Source: Escherichia sp. MOD1-EC7003 (GTDB lineage: Bacteria; Pseudomonadota; Gammaproteobacteria; Enterobacterales; Enterobacteriaceae). From it: a DNA stretch of 55,997 nucleotides. The first letter of the stretch is position 1. Each line of letters opens with the position of its first letter. The stretch lies in contig NZ_PTRE01000010.1 of assembly GCF_002965065.1 (NCBI RefSeq), forward strand, positions 1 to 55,997. Reading direction: 5' to 3'. A program made the position numbers and the translations under genes. The notes below the pieces were generated by a model. It was not told the origin of the DNA and did no database searches. It saw only the letters and a program-made list of their open reading frames with translations. Shown here in pieces: positions 1 to 8,894 of the stretch.

Positions 1-186
1 TTCTTTTGTTCTGCTATTATTGACCGAAAGGAGACTGCCACGCATAACGGTTCTGCGAGAGGCGACCGTCTTCATATGATTTTTTCAGAAAATCTTTCAT
101 ATTATATATCCTTCATTGAGCAGGAAATGTCTTACCAGCAGCAGGGTGAGAACATGAAAAGTATGTTTTTGTACACGCCTGAATAA
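1..186 (+). CDS. possible 3' end of an unidentified ORF (partial)
   Basis: The first plus-strand frame is open from base 1 to a TAA at 184-186, giving 61 residues with no start needed inside the window. The residues, ending in MKSMFLYTPE, do not match any family I recognise. A 61-codon open frame at a window edge can arise by chance, so this is weak. In Flag-2 loci the genes to the left would be the export and switch operons, but nothing in this peptide identifies one of them. Confidence 0.25.
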   Translation, partial: FFCSAIIDRKETATHNGSARGDRLHMIFSENLSYYISFIEQEMSYQQQGENMKSMFLYTPE

Positions 187-416
187 AGGATAAAATACAA
201 TCAGAGTCTGTGTATTTAGCACGCTAAACACAACATTTTAAATGCAACTCTGCATTAAATTTTACAGGTCAATATTGCATTATTGCTAAATTCATAAATT
301 AACATTTAAATTATAGTTATCATGATCTTTCCCTGGGGGATAACAGTCATTTTCAGTATTGCTGGAAATTTATACTCACTATCAGTGTTGTTGAATTATA
401 TCTAAAGTGTTTTTTA
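187..416. other. AT-rich intergenic stretch, no feature seen
   Basis: AT-rich sequence between the possible partial frame and the SUKH-type gene. I see no credible coding frame, tRNA or strong terminator hairpin here. Its low GC matches the immunity gene and the toxin remnant on its right and differs from the flagellar genes. Confidence 0.4.
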
Positions 417-914
417 TTATATTCCGGCGCAAATTCCTTTGCAGAAAATAAAAAATGATGGAGCGACATTTATTATGTAGCTGGGATCGGAGTCAAAGCA
501 TATATATTTTACCCTTCCTGTTTTTAAATCAATCCAATAATCATTGCCACTGGCATCAGATGCGAACGGGAAGTGTGAGTTTACAAAATTGGACATATTT
601 GTTAAGTGTTTTATTCTGGCATTCCATCGTTTGAAAATAGAGCCAAGGTAAGGCATCTGTTGTTCAGGCATCGCCGGAATAAAGTAAAATGACTCAATTT
701 CAACAGAAGTATAGCCATCTTTTGATGACTCACTATCATCTCTACAAAAACGAGCACCATCAGGGAAGCGTCCACCATTATTTTCCAGATAAAAATGAAT
801 AAAGTACTCATCACCGTTAAAACCAAGAGGAATGATTGCTGCTAGTTGCTCTTTAGTAACATTCATAGCAGAACATTCAAATCTAACATTACTCTCTAAA
901 AAAAATCCATTCAT
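417..914 (-). CDS. SUKH (SMI1/KNR4)-type immunity protein
   Basis: A 165-residue protein that resembles the SUKH superfamily of immunity proteins, which neutralise toxin domains of Rhs, CDI and other polymorphic toxins in the cytoplasm. The support is the ending, where a DYWIDLKTGRVKYICFDSD stretch (about residues 125-143) is followed by a hydrophobic APSFFIFCKGI helix, the usual SUKH arrangement. The start ATG at 914 has an AAGGAAAA Shine-Dalgarno sequence at suitable distance. The gene is AT-rich compared with the flagellar genes. Upstream on the same strand is a frameshifted nuclease-toxin tip, the usual cognate position, so it probably survives as an orphan immunity gene. Confidence 0.65.
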   Translation of the reverse strand: MNGFFLESNVRFECSAMNVTKEQLAAIIPLGFNGDEYFIHFYLENNGGRFPDGARFCRDDSESSKDGYTSVEIESFYFIPAMPEQQMPYLGSIFKRWNARIKHLTNMSNFVNSHFPFASDASGNDYWIDLKTGRVKYICFDSDPSYIINVAPSFFIFCKGICAGI

Positions 915-963
915 TGTAATTTTCCTTAATAAATTAGTTTTGTTTAAATTAATTTATTCAGTT

Positions 964-1220
964 TCAATAGTCAGGAGATACTGCCTTGAGCCTCTTCAAC
1001 GCCTCAGATCTTGCAGATTCCGTATCATATTTGAAGTTGTCTGTACCAGTCTTAAGTTTTACATCATCTTCAAACTCTTTGACACCACCGACATGCTACC
1101 TTTGTGAGCATCTTTAGATACAAGTTGCATTTTCATTTCATTAGTCTCTGGATCATAACTAATATGATGGCTGATCCAGGCTTGTCTGTAATCGGGGATA
1201 ATAGAAATATATCCCATCAT
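964..1220 (-). pseudogene. frameshifted C-terminal toxin remnant, WHH/HNH nuclease type
   Basis: Two overlapping minus-strand frames join into one recognisable toxin tip. The first, from the ATG at 1220, has AWISHHISYDPETNEMKMQLV and then HKGS. The second, one base out of phase from about 1096, continues HVGGVKEFEDDV and ends VSPDY at the TGA (964-966). W, HH, MQLV and H-x-GG spacing is characteristic of the WHH group of HNH-fold nuclease tips found at the ends of Rhs, CDI and related toxins. No Rhs core or delivery domain lies upstream, so both the frameshift and the missing N-terminal part make it non-functional. The SUKH-type gene lies 50 bases downstream. Confidence 0.6.
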
Positions 1221-1796
<576 letters not shown>

Positions 1797-4241
1797 TTAC
1801 CCCAGCGCCTCCATAATCACCATCGCCGCCCGTTCTCCTGCTTTGCCATCCATAAACGCGTCGCAATAGTGATGCCGAATCTCCGTCAACCGTTCCTGCA
1901 ACGCTGTCCAGTCAAATGCGTCGGACAGCAAATAACGCAGTTGCGCCATATCACGAGCAACCGGCAATATTTCGCGGATTTGCTGATCGGTGCTTTCCGG
2001 TGTGGAGTAACTTTTCTCGCCATCGAGCAGTTCGGTCATGCCCGGAAAGTCGAGCAGGATAACCCGCTTATCGACATGGATAGCATCGAAAATAAAGCCG
2101 CTGTTATCGGTGAGCACATAATCGGCCTTTGCCAGCAGCGCCAGCGTGTGGCGTGCTGAGTCGGTGCGCTGTTTTAAATGCCTGCACGCCAGTGCCCGCG
2201 ATGCGGCTTCTTCCGGGCGCGAGCAGGTGCCATGGTGAAGCTTGCAAATCAGATTCATATCGCCGCTCAGGCGGCCTAGTTTTTCTGCCCAGTAGGGCAG
2301 GGAACAGAGTGCACCGAAGGTAGGGGCGTAGAGTACGGTGGCTTTATGGTCATCCAGCAAGATATTTTCCGGCAACGAACGATCGAACGTGCCGTTATGC
2401 CAGGCGTCGAAGCGCGGGTTGCCAACCACTTCTGCATTGCCGAAATGTGCCAGCGCCTGCTGGCTGTAGTGGCTGTAACACAAAATGCGCTGATAAAAAC
2501 GGTTCCAGTCGGCGTGGTTCCACGTTTCTTTGGCTAAGCCGTACATGGCGCGGATGTTCATCGCCGCCAGGCCATTGAGCGCGGGCGTGTGGTAGGGGCT
2601 GACCAGGCATTTCATCCGCTGACCGTGCGCCTGCATTTCAGACAAGCGCATACCTTTAAGCAGCTGATCGTCGATGCTTTTTAGCGTCGCCAGCATTTCA
2701 TCCAGAAACGGTTTAAACACGCGGTCGTTGATCACCAGCGTGCAGCTCTGCCCCCGAGCCTGTAGGGCGGTGATGATTGGGCGGTAGAGGGCGTAGTGGA
2801 AGGAGGTTTCCATAAAAAAGCCGATGGTGTCGGTGATGGGGAACGTGGATGGCTTGGTGGCTACGGGTAATTTATTGAAATAGTGAGCAATGTTATCAGT
2901 TGTTTTTTTCTCGATATCACTAAAGCCCGGTCGCTGGTAACTAAGGCTCGGGTAACAGGCCAGCCATTTGTCGGTGCGTAGCAGCGGCTGCCAGCAGGCT
3001 TCCAGCGAGTGCTCACCGCTGCTCATCTGCTGCGCCAGTTGCGGGTAGTAGCGGCTGTTCACCAGATAAGCACACACTTTGCGGCAGTCCCGCGCGTGTA
3101 CCAGCCCCGGCAAACTTTTTAGCATCGTTCCTTGCGAAATTTCGCCGCCAAGGAGCATCACCTGCCAGGGAATTTTCGCCAGGCTGGCGAGCAGCGTGTT
3201 CAGCACCTGAATATGTTTTTCCTGCTTGAGAATAACCGCGTCATCTTCCAGCAGCAGGTAGTTTTGCCAGCCGTGCTGTTGTGCCAGGCGCAGCGCCTGC
3301 AAGTGTGACTGACGGCGTCCCCGTTGACCGTTTTCATCTTCACTGGCGGCAAGGCGGGTGATCTTCTCGGGTGGAATATGCAGCTGTGCCAGTTCTTCAT
3401 TGATCTGCTGTAGACGATCCGGGCGTTTATCCAGATTCACGATGACCACCTGATCGATTGCCTGATGATTGATCGCCTGGTGATGAGTGGTGTTATGCAG
3501 ACTTAGATAAGCATTGCGTAGCAGCGGATCGCGGACGATATCCGCAAGCACCGTGTTTACTGGCGTGCAGGCCCCGAGAATAAAGTCTTTATCAAAGGTG
3601 TTGTGGTTGTGCGAGATACACAGGATGGTGCGCTCGCCGGGGAGTTGTAGCGGGTTAACGGTGAAGTTATTGGTAAAACTTTTCTCTTCACCTAAATTGC
3701 AATCATCGTCGTAACGGTGTTTTTTCAGGTAGTTACGGTGATAGCAAAAGGTGCCGTTGAGGATGTTACGCGGGCCAAAGCTGTGGCTTTTGAAAATGCG
3801 GTTGATGTGGCTGTACCAGATAGGGATCTGGTCGGAACCGGAGATGAGCGCCCGGTGTTTTTGCATCATGGCGAGGGTCCAGGAGATTTTATCTGCCGGA
3901 TAATAGTCGTCATCGTCCATGCAGAGGATGTATTCGCCGCGCGCCAGTTCGTTGAGTATGTTACGTTTTTTGCCCAGCGGCAGTTTTTCCGGGTGATGGA
4001 TGTAGCGGATGTTAAAGGCTTCCGGCGTGCCATTGGTCAGACGGTTGATGATGTGTTGATGGCTTTGCGGAGAGTCGTCGAGGATGATCAGTTCGCGGCG
4101 GTCTGCTGGGTAATCCTGATAGCGGTACATGTAAACCAGGTACGGCAGGAATGTGCTGCGGTTCCAGGTTGGCGTGACGACGCTGACAAACGGTTTTTCG
4201 CGGTGAGTGACGAGTGTTTTGATGATGGTTGGTGTTGGCAT
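1797..4241 (-). CDS. three-domain glycosyltransferase / glycerophosphotransferase-like protein, probable flagellin modification
   Basis: An 814-residue cytoplasmic enzyme with three recognisable parts. Residues about 17-240 are a GT-A (family 2-like) glycosyltransferase with FVSVVTPTWNR, an ILDDS motif at 53-57 and a DDDDYYP cluster near 109-115. Residues about 264-460 resemble family 25 LPS-type transferases (VVIVNLDKRPDRL, then LLLEDDAV near 330-336). Residues about 480-814 resemble CDP-glycerol glycerophosphotransferases (VLYAPTFG, CKLHHGT, LLAKADYVLTDNSGFIFD). The substrate cannot be read from sequence. Its place with a FliB-like gene upstream of lfgN in a lateral flagellar locus suggests sugar or glycerophosphate modification of flagellin or a surface polymer. 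That role is inference. Confidence 0.75.
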   Translation of the reverse strand: MPTPTIIKTLVTHREKPFVSVVTPTWNRSTFLPYLVYMYRYQDYPADRRELIILDDSPQSHQHIINRLTNGTPEAFNIRYIHHPEKLPLGKKRNILNELARGEYILCMDDDDYYPADKISWTLAMMQKHRALISGSDQIPIWYSHINRIFKSHSFGPRNILNGTFCYHRNYLKKHRYDDDCNLGEEKSFTNNFTVNPLQLPGERTILCISHNHNTFDKDFILGACTPVNTVLADIVRDPLLRNAYLSLHNTTHHQAINHQAIDQVVIVNLDKRPDRLQQINEELAQLHIPPEKITRLAASEDENGQRGRRQSHLQALRLAQQHGWQNYLLLEDDAVILKQEKHIQVLNTLLASLAKIPWQVMLLGGEISQGTMLKSLPGLVHARDCRKVCAYLVNSRYYPQLAQQMSSGEHSLEACWQPLLRTDKWLACYPSLSYQRPGFSDIEKKTTDNIAHYFNKLPVATKPSTFPITDTIGFFMETSFHYALYRPIITALQARGQSCTLVINDRVFKPFLDEMLATLKSIDDQLLKGMRLSEMQAHGQRMKCLVSPYHTPALNGLAAMNIRAMYGLAKETWNHADWNRFYQRILCYSHYSQQALAHFGNAEVVGNPRFDAWHNGTFDRSLPENILLDDHKATVLYAPTFGALCSLPYWAEKLGRLSGDMNLICKLHHGTCSRPEEAASRALACRHLKQRTDSARHTLALLAKADYVLTDNSGFIFDAIHVDKRVILLDFPGMTELLDGEKSYSTPESTDQQIREILPVARDMAQLRYLLSDAFDWTALQERLTEIRHHYCDAFMDGKAGERAAMVIMEALG

Positions 4242-4294
4242 GGTGTTTGGGTGAGTTAATGGGTGAATGTGATGGATAAGGGGGGCTGAACGCG

Positions 4295-4336
4295 CTTGCC
4301 CCTCACCCTAACCCTCTCCCCGAGGGGCGAGGGGGC
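4295..4336. repeat. CCCTCACCCTAACCCTCTCC enterobacterial repeat with hairpin
   Basis: The stretch CCTCACCCTAACCCTCTCCC is followed by GAGGGGCGAGGGGG, giving a CCCCTC/GAGGGG-type hairpin. The same motif is common between enterobacterial genes. It lies between the FliB-like gene and the glycosyltransferase gene, both transcribed leftward, and could attenuate read-through. Confidence 0.5.
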
Positions 4337-4351
4337 CGATCGAGCGAGGCT

Positions 4352-5281
4352 TCACCTCAGCAACGAAAACGCTGAAAGCAGCGGGTCGGCAGCACATAAC
4401 GACTGAATTTGCTGGCGAATCAGCTGCGCATTTTCACTGGCTCGCCAGCGTTCAAATACCGCGAAGAGGGCGAAAATATCCTCCCGCCGCAGCGTCGAAC
4501 CATCCAGCGTCCACAAACTGATTAACGTGCGGATGAGATAGAAATCGCATACCAGCGGCAGATAATCTGCCCCGTCAGCTTGCCCAATCACGTCGTGGTA
4601 AACACGGTAAATCAGATAATTATGCAAGAATGAGGGGGAAGCCGTGAAATGTGGCTGCCAGGTGGTTTGCCACTGCGCCTGAAGCTGTTGTTGCAACAAA
4701 GCTTCGCTGTTAGCGTCATGTAGTGTCAGCAAAGTAATCTGCAACGGCAGTGAGGCTTTGCGAGGGCTTTCCGGCAGGATCGACCAGTCAAACGCAAAAC
4801 TCCCGAGCAGCGTCATCAACTGGCGCGCCAGCTGTGGCACGGGCGGGAGTTGGGCGAACTGTGCCTGTAGCGTGCCTTTTTGTGCATGATCGGCCAGCGC
4901 CTGTGGCATCGTCGTCAAACGGGCCAGAGTATCGCCATCCCTGCCGGGCATTTTACTGGCGCGGGAAAGCAGGATACCGACAGCATACAATGACAGTTCT
5001 GGTGTTAAATCGGGCAGCGTGAGCGTGCTCAAAATCATCTGGTTGACTATCGCATCGCGTGCGGATAGCTCTGCGGCATTTTCTTCCATAGGGTGATAGG
5101 TAAGCTGTAATTCAAAGTCCCTGGCATCGTTGAGCACCGCTTTGCAACTGGCAATATCGGTCAATGCCAGGCTCTGGCGAATCTCATTCTTCCAGACCTT
5201 ACGGACGTATAAGGGTGAACCGGGATGCTGCGACAAAAAATTGTGCACATATTTCGGTTCGTAACATTCAATAAAACTCAT
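4352..5281 (-). CDS. FliB-like flagellin lysine-N-methylase family protein (N-terminal cysteine cluster absent)
   Basis: A 309-residue protein whose C-terminal half resembles FliB, the enzyme that methylates flagellin lysines. The stretch FLHNYLIYRVYHDVIG followed by PLVCDFYLIRTLISLW (about residues 220-265) has the FliB order and spacing. FliB proteins normally carry an N-terminal cluster of closely spaced cysteines. Here the N-terminus has only scattered cysteines, so catalytic competence is doubtful. The ATG at 5281 is preferred to the one at 5320 because a GGAAG sequence precedes it. It is transcribed with the glycosyltransferase and downstream of lfgN. Whether it still methylates flagellin or has another role in flagellin handling is open. 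Confidence 0.65.
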   Translation of the reverse strand: MSFIECYEPKYVHNFLSQHPGSPLYVRKVWKNEIRQSLALTDIASCKAVLNDARDFELQLTYHPMEENAAELSARDAIVNQMILSTLTLPDLTPELSLYAVGILLSRASKMPGRDGDTLARLTTMPQALADHAQKGTLQAQFAQLPPVPQLARQLMTLLGSFAFDWSILPESPRKASLPLQITLLTLHDANSEALLQQQLQAQWQTTWQPHFTASPSFLHNYLIYRVYHDVIGQADGADYLPLVCDFYLIRTLISLWTLDGSTLRREDIFALFAVFERWRASENAQLIRQQIQSLCAADPLLSAFSLLR

Positions 5282-5408
5282 AGGTGGCTTCCAGTCTTTA
5301 TTATTTTGTGGGATGTGCAATAAGCGTGCCGGGAATTTTTACAATCAAAAACAAAGGATTGATAATCAGGCGGAAAATCCGTTTCCGCGATGGGGGAAGG
5401 AATTGTTG

Positions 5409-5837
5409 TTATTCGTGGTAAATAAAATCTGCTTCGCTGCCTAAAAAAGACTGAATAAATTCATACTGGCGAATCAACAGCTCGCCGTTTTTATCGTTGT
5501 AGGATTTGCAGCGTTCCGCTTTTTGCTCAAGGCGTTGCCACAACTGCTGTGCTGCCGCTTTTTGAACTGCCGGAAGCCAGGCGAAAACCTGAGCCAGACC
5601 GTCACGATTGACGCTGACACCGAGCAGTTGCAGCAGGCTGTGCCGCTGATGGCTATGGCTGTGTAACTGCTCATAGTGATGGGTTATCTCATCATTAACC
5701 GTCAGCAGCTCCTCGCTGGCGCGGCGAATCATGCAGATCCGCTGACGCTGGAGAAGTTCACGCAGGGAATCATATCGCGCGTCGTCGTCGCGAATGCCCT
5801 GCAACAGCGCCTTCACCTGTTGTAACCGGATACTCAC
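5409..5837 (-). CDS. lfgN: lateral flagellar FlgN-type export chaperone
   Basis: A 142-residue, largely helical, glutamine- and leucine-rich protein (MSIRLQQVKALLQGIRDDDARY at the start) of the FlgN size class. FlgN-type chaperones bind the hook-filament junction proteins (here LfgK and LfgL) before export. Assignment rests mainly on context: it follows lfgM by 12 bases on the same strand, the normal flgM-flgN pair order, and its heptad-like helices fit the family, whose primary sequence is poorly conserved. Confidence 0.75.
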   Translation of the reverse strand: MSIRLQQVKALLQGIRDDDARYDSLRELLQRQRICMIRRASEELLTVNDEITHHYEQLHSHSHQRHSLLQLLGVSVNRDGLAQVFAWLPAVQKAAAQQLWQRLEQKAERCKSYNDKNGELLIRQYEFIQSFLGSEADFIYHE

Positions 5838-5849
5838 TTCATCGGCCTC

Positions 5850-6128
5850 TTATTTCTGGAAAAAACTCAGCATGTCGCTGGCTAACTGTTCGGTGTCCAC
5901 TTGCAGGTTGCCGGAGGCCAGTATCGCCTGCATTTGCGCCACTTTGTCGCTGTCTATATCGCTCTCGTTCCGGTCGTTCAGTGTTTGCTGGGCAGACTGT
6001 AATCCCGCCTGGGTAATGTCGTCGGCGCTTAGCGTTGTGGTAGTGGTCGCCGTGTTTTTGCGTGGCTGGCTGGTGCCTGCCGTTGTGGCTGTCGGGCGAT
6101 TGCCTGACATAGTCGGGGTGATTTTCAT
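5850..6128 (-). CDS. lfgM: lateral flagellar anti-sigma-28 factor
   Basis: A 92-residue FlgM homologue. It begins MKITPTMSG, has a disordered Thr/Ala-rich middle, and carries the C-terminal sigma-binding helices (DSDKVAQMQAILASGNLQVD, then QLASDMLSFFQ), where KVxxMxxxIxxGxY-like spacing is the FlgM signature. FlgM-type proteins hold the flagellar sigma factor inactive until the hook is finished and the anti-sigma factor is exported, so the target here is LafS. The ATG at 6128 is preferred to 6185 because GAGG precedes it and FlgM proteins start MxI. The normal upstream neighbour lfgA is separated by an inserted methyltransferase gene. Confidence 0.88.
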   Translation of the reverse strand: MKITPTMSGNRPTATTAGTSQPRKNTATTTTTLSADDITQAGLQSAQQTLNDRNESDIDSDKVAQMQAILASGNLQVDTEQLASDMLSFFQK

Positions 6129-6253
6129 TGCAACCTCGTCTCGGTATTTGGGGGATACTCCGGTAAAGCGGTTAGCAGGCGGCAAAACTTTAATCGTCCT
6201 TCGGTTTTATTCCGAAAAGCTGGAAATATAGCTTTCCTTCTGGTCTGGCGATT

Positions 6254-6331
6254 ATTCAATATGCGGCGGGTTATTACCCGGCTGGCGTAACCAGCCAGAT
6301 GACCAACTTTTAGAATGCCGCCGTATTGAAT
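6254..6331. repeat. nested inverted repeat upstream of lfgM
   Basis: An outer pair ATTCAATATGCGGCGG (6254-6269) and CCGCCGTATTGAAT (6318-6331) matches over 14 bases with a two-base bulge. Inside it GGCTGG and CCAGCC (6280-6296) form a second hairpin. The structure lies between the 3' end of the methyltransferase gene and lfgM. It could be the methyltransferase transcript end, a control element of lfgM, or a boundary of the inserted DNA. Confidence 0.55.
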
Positions 6332-6342
6332 ATTAATTATTA

Positions 6343-7767
6343 TTAATCGTTAATAACATGCCTGTTGACTGCTTTTTGTATATATGGTTCTAGTAATCTT
6401 GCTACAGCTTCAAATACTGGAACAACAACTGAGTTCCCAAATTGTCTATAGGCTTGAGTATCTGACACAGGTATTCTAAAAGGTCTTCCCCCAGCTTTTT
6501 CAAAACCCATTAGCCTGGCACATTCGTGAGGTGTCAGTCTTCTTGGACGATTTTTTTGATTCGCTGGATTACTAAAATCAATTTCACCGATAGTCTTATC
6601 CCAGCCACGATCGATCAGTATTTCAGAGCCATCTTTATGGTAACGAGCAGACAGCGTCCGTGCGATACTTTCTGGATTTTTAGGATCCACCAGGCTAAAA
6701 CCAAACCCATTTCCTTTTGCTGCATGTTTTTTGGCGTAATTGTAAAGATACTCCCATAACCTTGGCGTTAAAATATATTTATCGTCAACATCATGATCTA
6801 ATAATTCACCAAATGTTGGCCTGTTTTGAGGGTAAAAGCGGTTAATGTTTCGTAACGTGAAATCATTGTGAATATTCAGATCCCTACGAAATCCTACCAA
6901 CACGATACGTTCGCGATGTTGGGGTAAAAAATGTTTTCCATCGATAATTTTAGGATCATCTGAGCCAGTAACACCGGCATCGGCGACTTCATATCCTAAT
7001 TCATCGAGTGTTTCCATGATGACTTTGAAAGTCTTACCTTTATCGTGACTTTTAAGGTTCTTCACATTCTCAAGCACAAAAATAGCTGGTTTTTTTGATT
7101 TAATAATTCGAGCGACATCAAAAAATAGTGTTCCTTGTGCCTCACATTCAAAACCATGTGCACGCCCCAGAGAATTTTTCTTGCTTACCCCTGCCAGACT
7201 AAAGGGCTGACATGGAAAACCAGCCAGAAGGACATCATGATCTGGAATATTTTTGCTTATATGATTATAGGCTTCCACTTCGGAAACATCATCTCTATCA
7301 CTTAAAGTGACTTCTCGTATATCAAGATTAAATTTATGATTTAGTTCATCATTAAACCAATTCGCTTTGTAGGTTCTTACCGCTTCTTTATTCCATTCGC
7401 TAGTAAAAACACATTGCCCACCAATATTTTCGAAGCCTTTACGAATACCCCCAATCCCTGCGAATAAATCAATAAAACGAAACGTATAGTTAGGATGATG
7501 TTCGGGGGGTTCTGGAAGCATCTTTCGTAGTAAAGTTTCCTCAGCAGAAGTTAATTGCTTAGGGTTACATTTACCATTTATCCAACGGTTAAGTGTTTCT
7601 CTGCTCCATTCATTTTTTCCTACTTTTCGTAGGAGTTCTGCAACATATTTTTGATCATAGATTTCAAGAACCTTTGAAATTAATTCTCGATCTTTTTCTT
7701 GTCGCTTTTTCTCATCTTTTTCTGATTTTAAAAGAAGATCTTTCACGAGCAATTCAAATTCAGACAT
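6343..7767 (-). CDS. orphan C5-cytosine DNA methyltransferase, M.EcoRII/Dcm type (predicted CCWGG)
   Basis: A 474-residue C5-cytosine methyltransferase. It has motif [11 protein letters not shown] (98-107), the catalytic GFPCQPFS loop with Cys186, the ENV motif in [23 protein letters not shown], and [10 protein letters not shown] near the end. The N-terminus ([27 protein letters not shown]) and target region ([20 protein letters not shown]) recall M.EcoRII more closely than chromosomal Dcm, so methylation of the inner cytosine of CCWGG is likely. No restriction gene or vsr lies next to it. It is AT-rich compared with its flagellar neighbours and sits between lfgM and lfgA, normally adjacent, which points to insertion by horizontal transfer. 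Confidence 0.9.
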   Translation of the reverse strand: MSEFELLVKDLLLKSEKDEKKRQEKDRELISKVLEIYDQKYVAELLRKVGKNEWSRETLNRWINGKCNPKQLTSAEETLLRKMLPEPPEHHPNYTFRFIDLFAGIGGIRKGFENIGGQCVFTSEWNKEAVRTYKANWFNDELNHKFNLDIREVTLSDRDDVSEVEAYNHISKNIPDHDVLLAGFPCQPFSLAGVSKKNSLGRAHGFECEAQGTLFFDVARIIKSKKPAIFVLENVKNLKSHDKGKTFKVIMETLDELGYEVADAGVTGSDDPKIIDGKHFLPQHRERIVLVGFRRDLNIHNDFTLRNINRFYPQNRPTFGELLDHDVDDKYILTPRLWEYLYNYAKKHAAKGNGFGFSLVDPKNPESIARTLSARYHKDGSEILIDRGWDKTIGEIDFSNPANQKNRPRRLTPHECARLMGFEKAGGRPFRIPVSDTQAYRQFGNSVVVPVFEAVARLLEPYIQKAVNRHVIND

Positions 7768-7856
7768 AGCACCCCCATAGGTCTTATTAGTGATAAGATA
7801 TCACTCATTTGACCCAGATGAAATGGTTATCGTCTGGATATTTAAACAGTGGTGAT

Positions 7857-7981
7857 TATACCCGTCATACTTCAGGTTGCATGTGCGTTGGCTGCGTTCG
7901 TTCACCCGAATCACTTACTTAGGTAAGCTCATCGGGATTCTCTCACTTACCGCCTTCCTGCAACTCGAATTATTCAGGGGA
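7857..7981. repeat. ERIC element (variant)
   Basis: A copy of about 125 bp that starts TATACCCGTCATACTTCAGG and ends near CTGCAACTCGAATTATTCAG. Its centre CACTTACTTAGGTAAGCTCA is the ERIC core in the orientation opposite to the second copy at 30580-30706. It lies upstream of the methyltransferase gene and downstream of lfgA, so it marks the join of the inserted segment. Confidence 0.8.
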
Positions 7982-8079
7982 CAGATGCTCAATAATCCCC
8001 CAAAAGATACGATGAAATTTGTTAGAAAGTCATAATATTGGGAGATAGTCATACATATGCTACGCGGTATTGCAGCAAG

Positions 8080-8817
8080 TTACTCTGCGCTTACCGTTGT
8101 CACCACGCCGCTTTCTGCCACCATTGTGCTGATGACCCGCTGGCTGCTGGCGTTACGTACTTTCACCATCTCGCCTTTACGACCATTTTTCAGCGCCACG
8201 CCGGGCATTGAGGCGGTGATCCCCGCATTCTGGTAAACAATCATCACGGGTTGATCGCGCTCGACCAGCACAGGCGAAACCAGCTCTTCTTTGGTGATTG
8301 GCCTGCCCGGTTGCAGCGCGTGCTTACTGCTTAAACCAATTGCGTCGTCAAGGTTCATCAATACATCCCGGCGCTGGGCGCTGACGTTGTAGGGCTTCAA
8401 CTCCACATCATTTGCCGTGAGCGGCGTATCGCGGGCAATCACTGATTTCGTCATGACCACTGGCACCCGTACATCCGGGCGCACCGCCACATTCATCTGC
8501 CAGCTTTGCGGGCAACTGACGGTGAAGTTCATCCGGTTAAGGGCTATTTCCGCAGGTGAAGTCAGCGTGATGCCGGGTGCCGTAGCACAGGGCGCGGCGC
8601 TCGCCACCTGCGAGGGAATGTAGACCTTAAAGGTGTAGCGATAGTCATGCCATTGCCGCTGTTGCGCCAGCGATCCAATTTCTTGGCTCGCGGCGTTCAG
8701 CACCTGGGCGTTGACTTGTTCCCGCGCACTGTGTTGCACGGGATGGACGGCGGCGTAGCCCGGTAAGGCCAGCATCAGGAGGAAGTAAAACTTCCACCTG
8801 TAAAATTGAAAACTCAT
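8080..8817 (-). CDS. lfgA: lateral flagellar P-ring assembly chaperone FlgA-like
   Basis: A 245-residue secreted protein of the FlgA family. FlgA is a periplasmic chaperone that helps FlgI subunits form the P ring. The start MSFQFYRWKFYFLLMLALPGY is a Sec signal peptide ending near AAVHP. The C-terminal half carries the SAF domain (VVMTKSVIARDTPLTANDVE, then ALQPGRPITKEELV), diagnostic for FlgA. The ATG at 8817 is used because AAAGGG precedes it; an in-frame ATG at 8838 is possible. It is divergent from lfgB across a short spacer carrying a sigma-54 site. The normal downstream neighbour lfgM is displaced by the methyltransferase insertion. Confidence 0.88.
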   Translation of the reverse strand: MSFQFYRWKFYFLLMLALPGYAAVHPVQHSAREQVNAQVLNAASQEIGSLAQQRQWHDYRYTFKVYIPSQVASAAPCATAPGITLTSPAEIALNRMNFTVSCPQSWQMNVAVRPDVRVPVVMTKSVIARDTPLTANDVELKPYNVSAQRRDVLMNLDDAIGLSSKHALQPGRPITKEELVSPVLVERDQPVMIVYQNAGITASMPGVALKNGRKGEMVKVRNASSQRVISTMVAESGVVTTVSAE

Positions 8818-8846
8818 AAACCCTTTCTCATCAGTCACTTAAAAAA

Positions 8847-8862
8847 TGGCACGGTAATTGCC
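8847..8862 (+). promoter_or_regulatory. sigma-54 promoter for lfgB operon
   Basis: TGGCACGGTAATTGCC matches the sigma-54 consensus (TGGCAC-N5-TTGC) with invariant GG and GC separated by exactly 10 bases. It lies 32 bases upstream of the lfgB ATG. In lateral flagellar systems sigma-54 with the activator LafK drives middle genes. lafK itself is outside this window. Confidence 0.85.
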
Positions 8863-8894
8863 TAGCGTATGCGGATGAGTCAGGAGCGACGGAC

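Noticed and set aside
832..1107. 91-residue plus-strand ORF
   Set aside because: It overlaps the SUKH-type start and the toxin remnant on the other strand, has poor composition and no ribosome site.
3717..4259. 180-residue plus-strand ORF
   Set aside because: It lies fully opposite the glycosyltransferase domain with DDDD motif and has no recognisable feature.
6186..8079. EcoRII restriction endonuclease or vsr gene near the methyltransferase
   Set aside because: No frame of suitable size exists on either side in this window.
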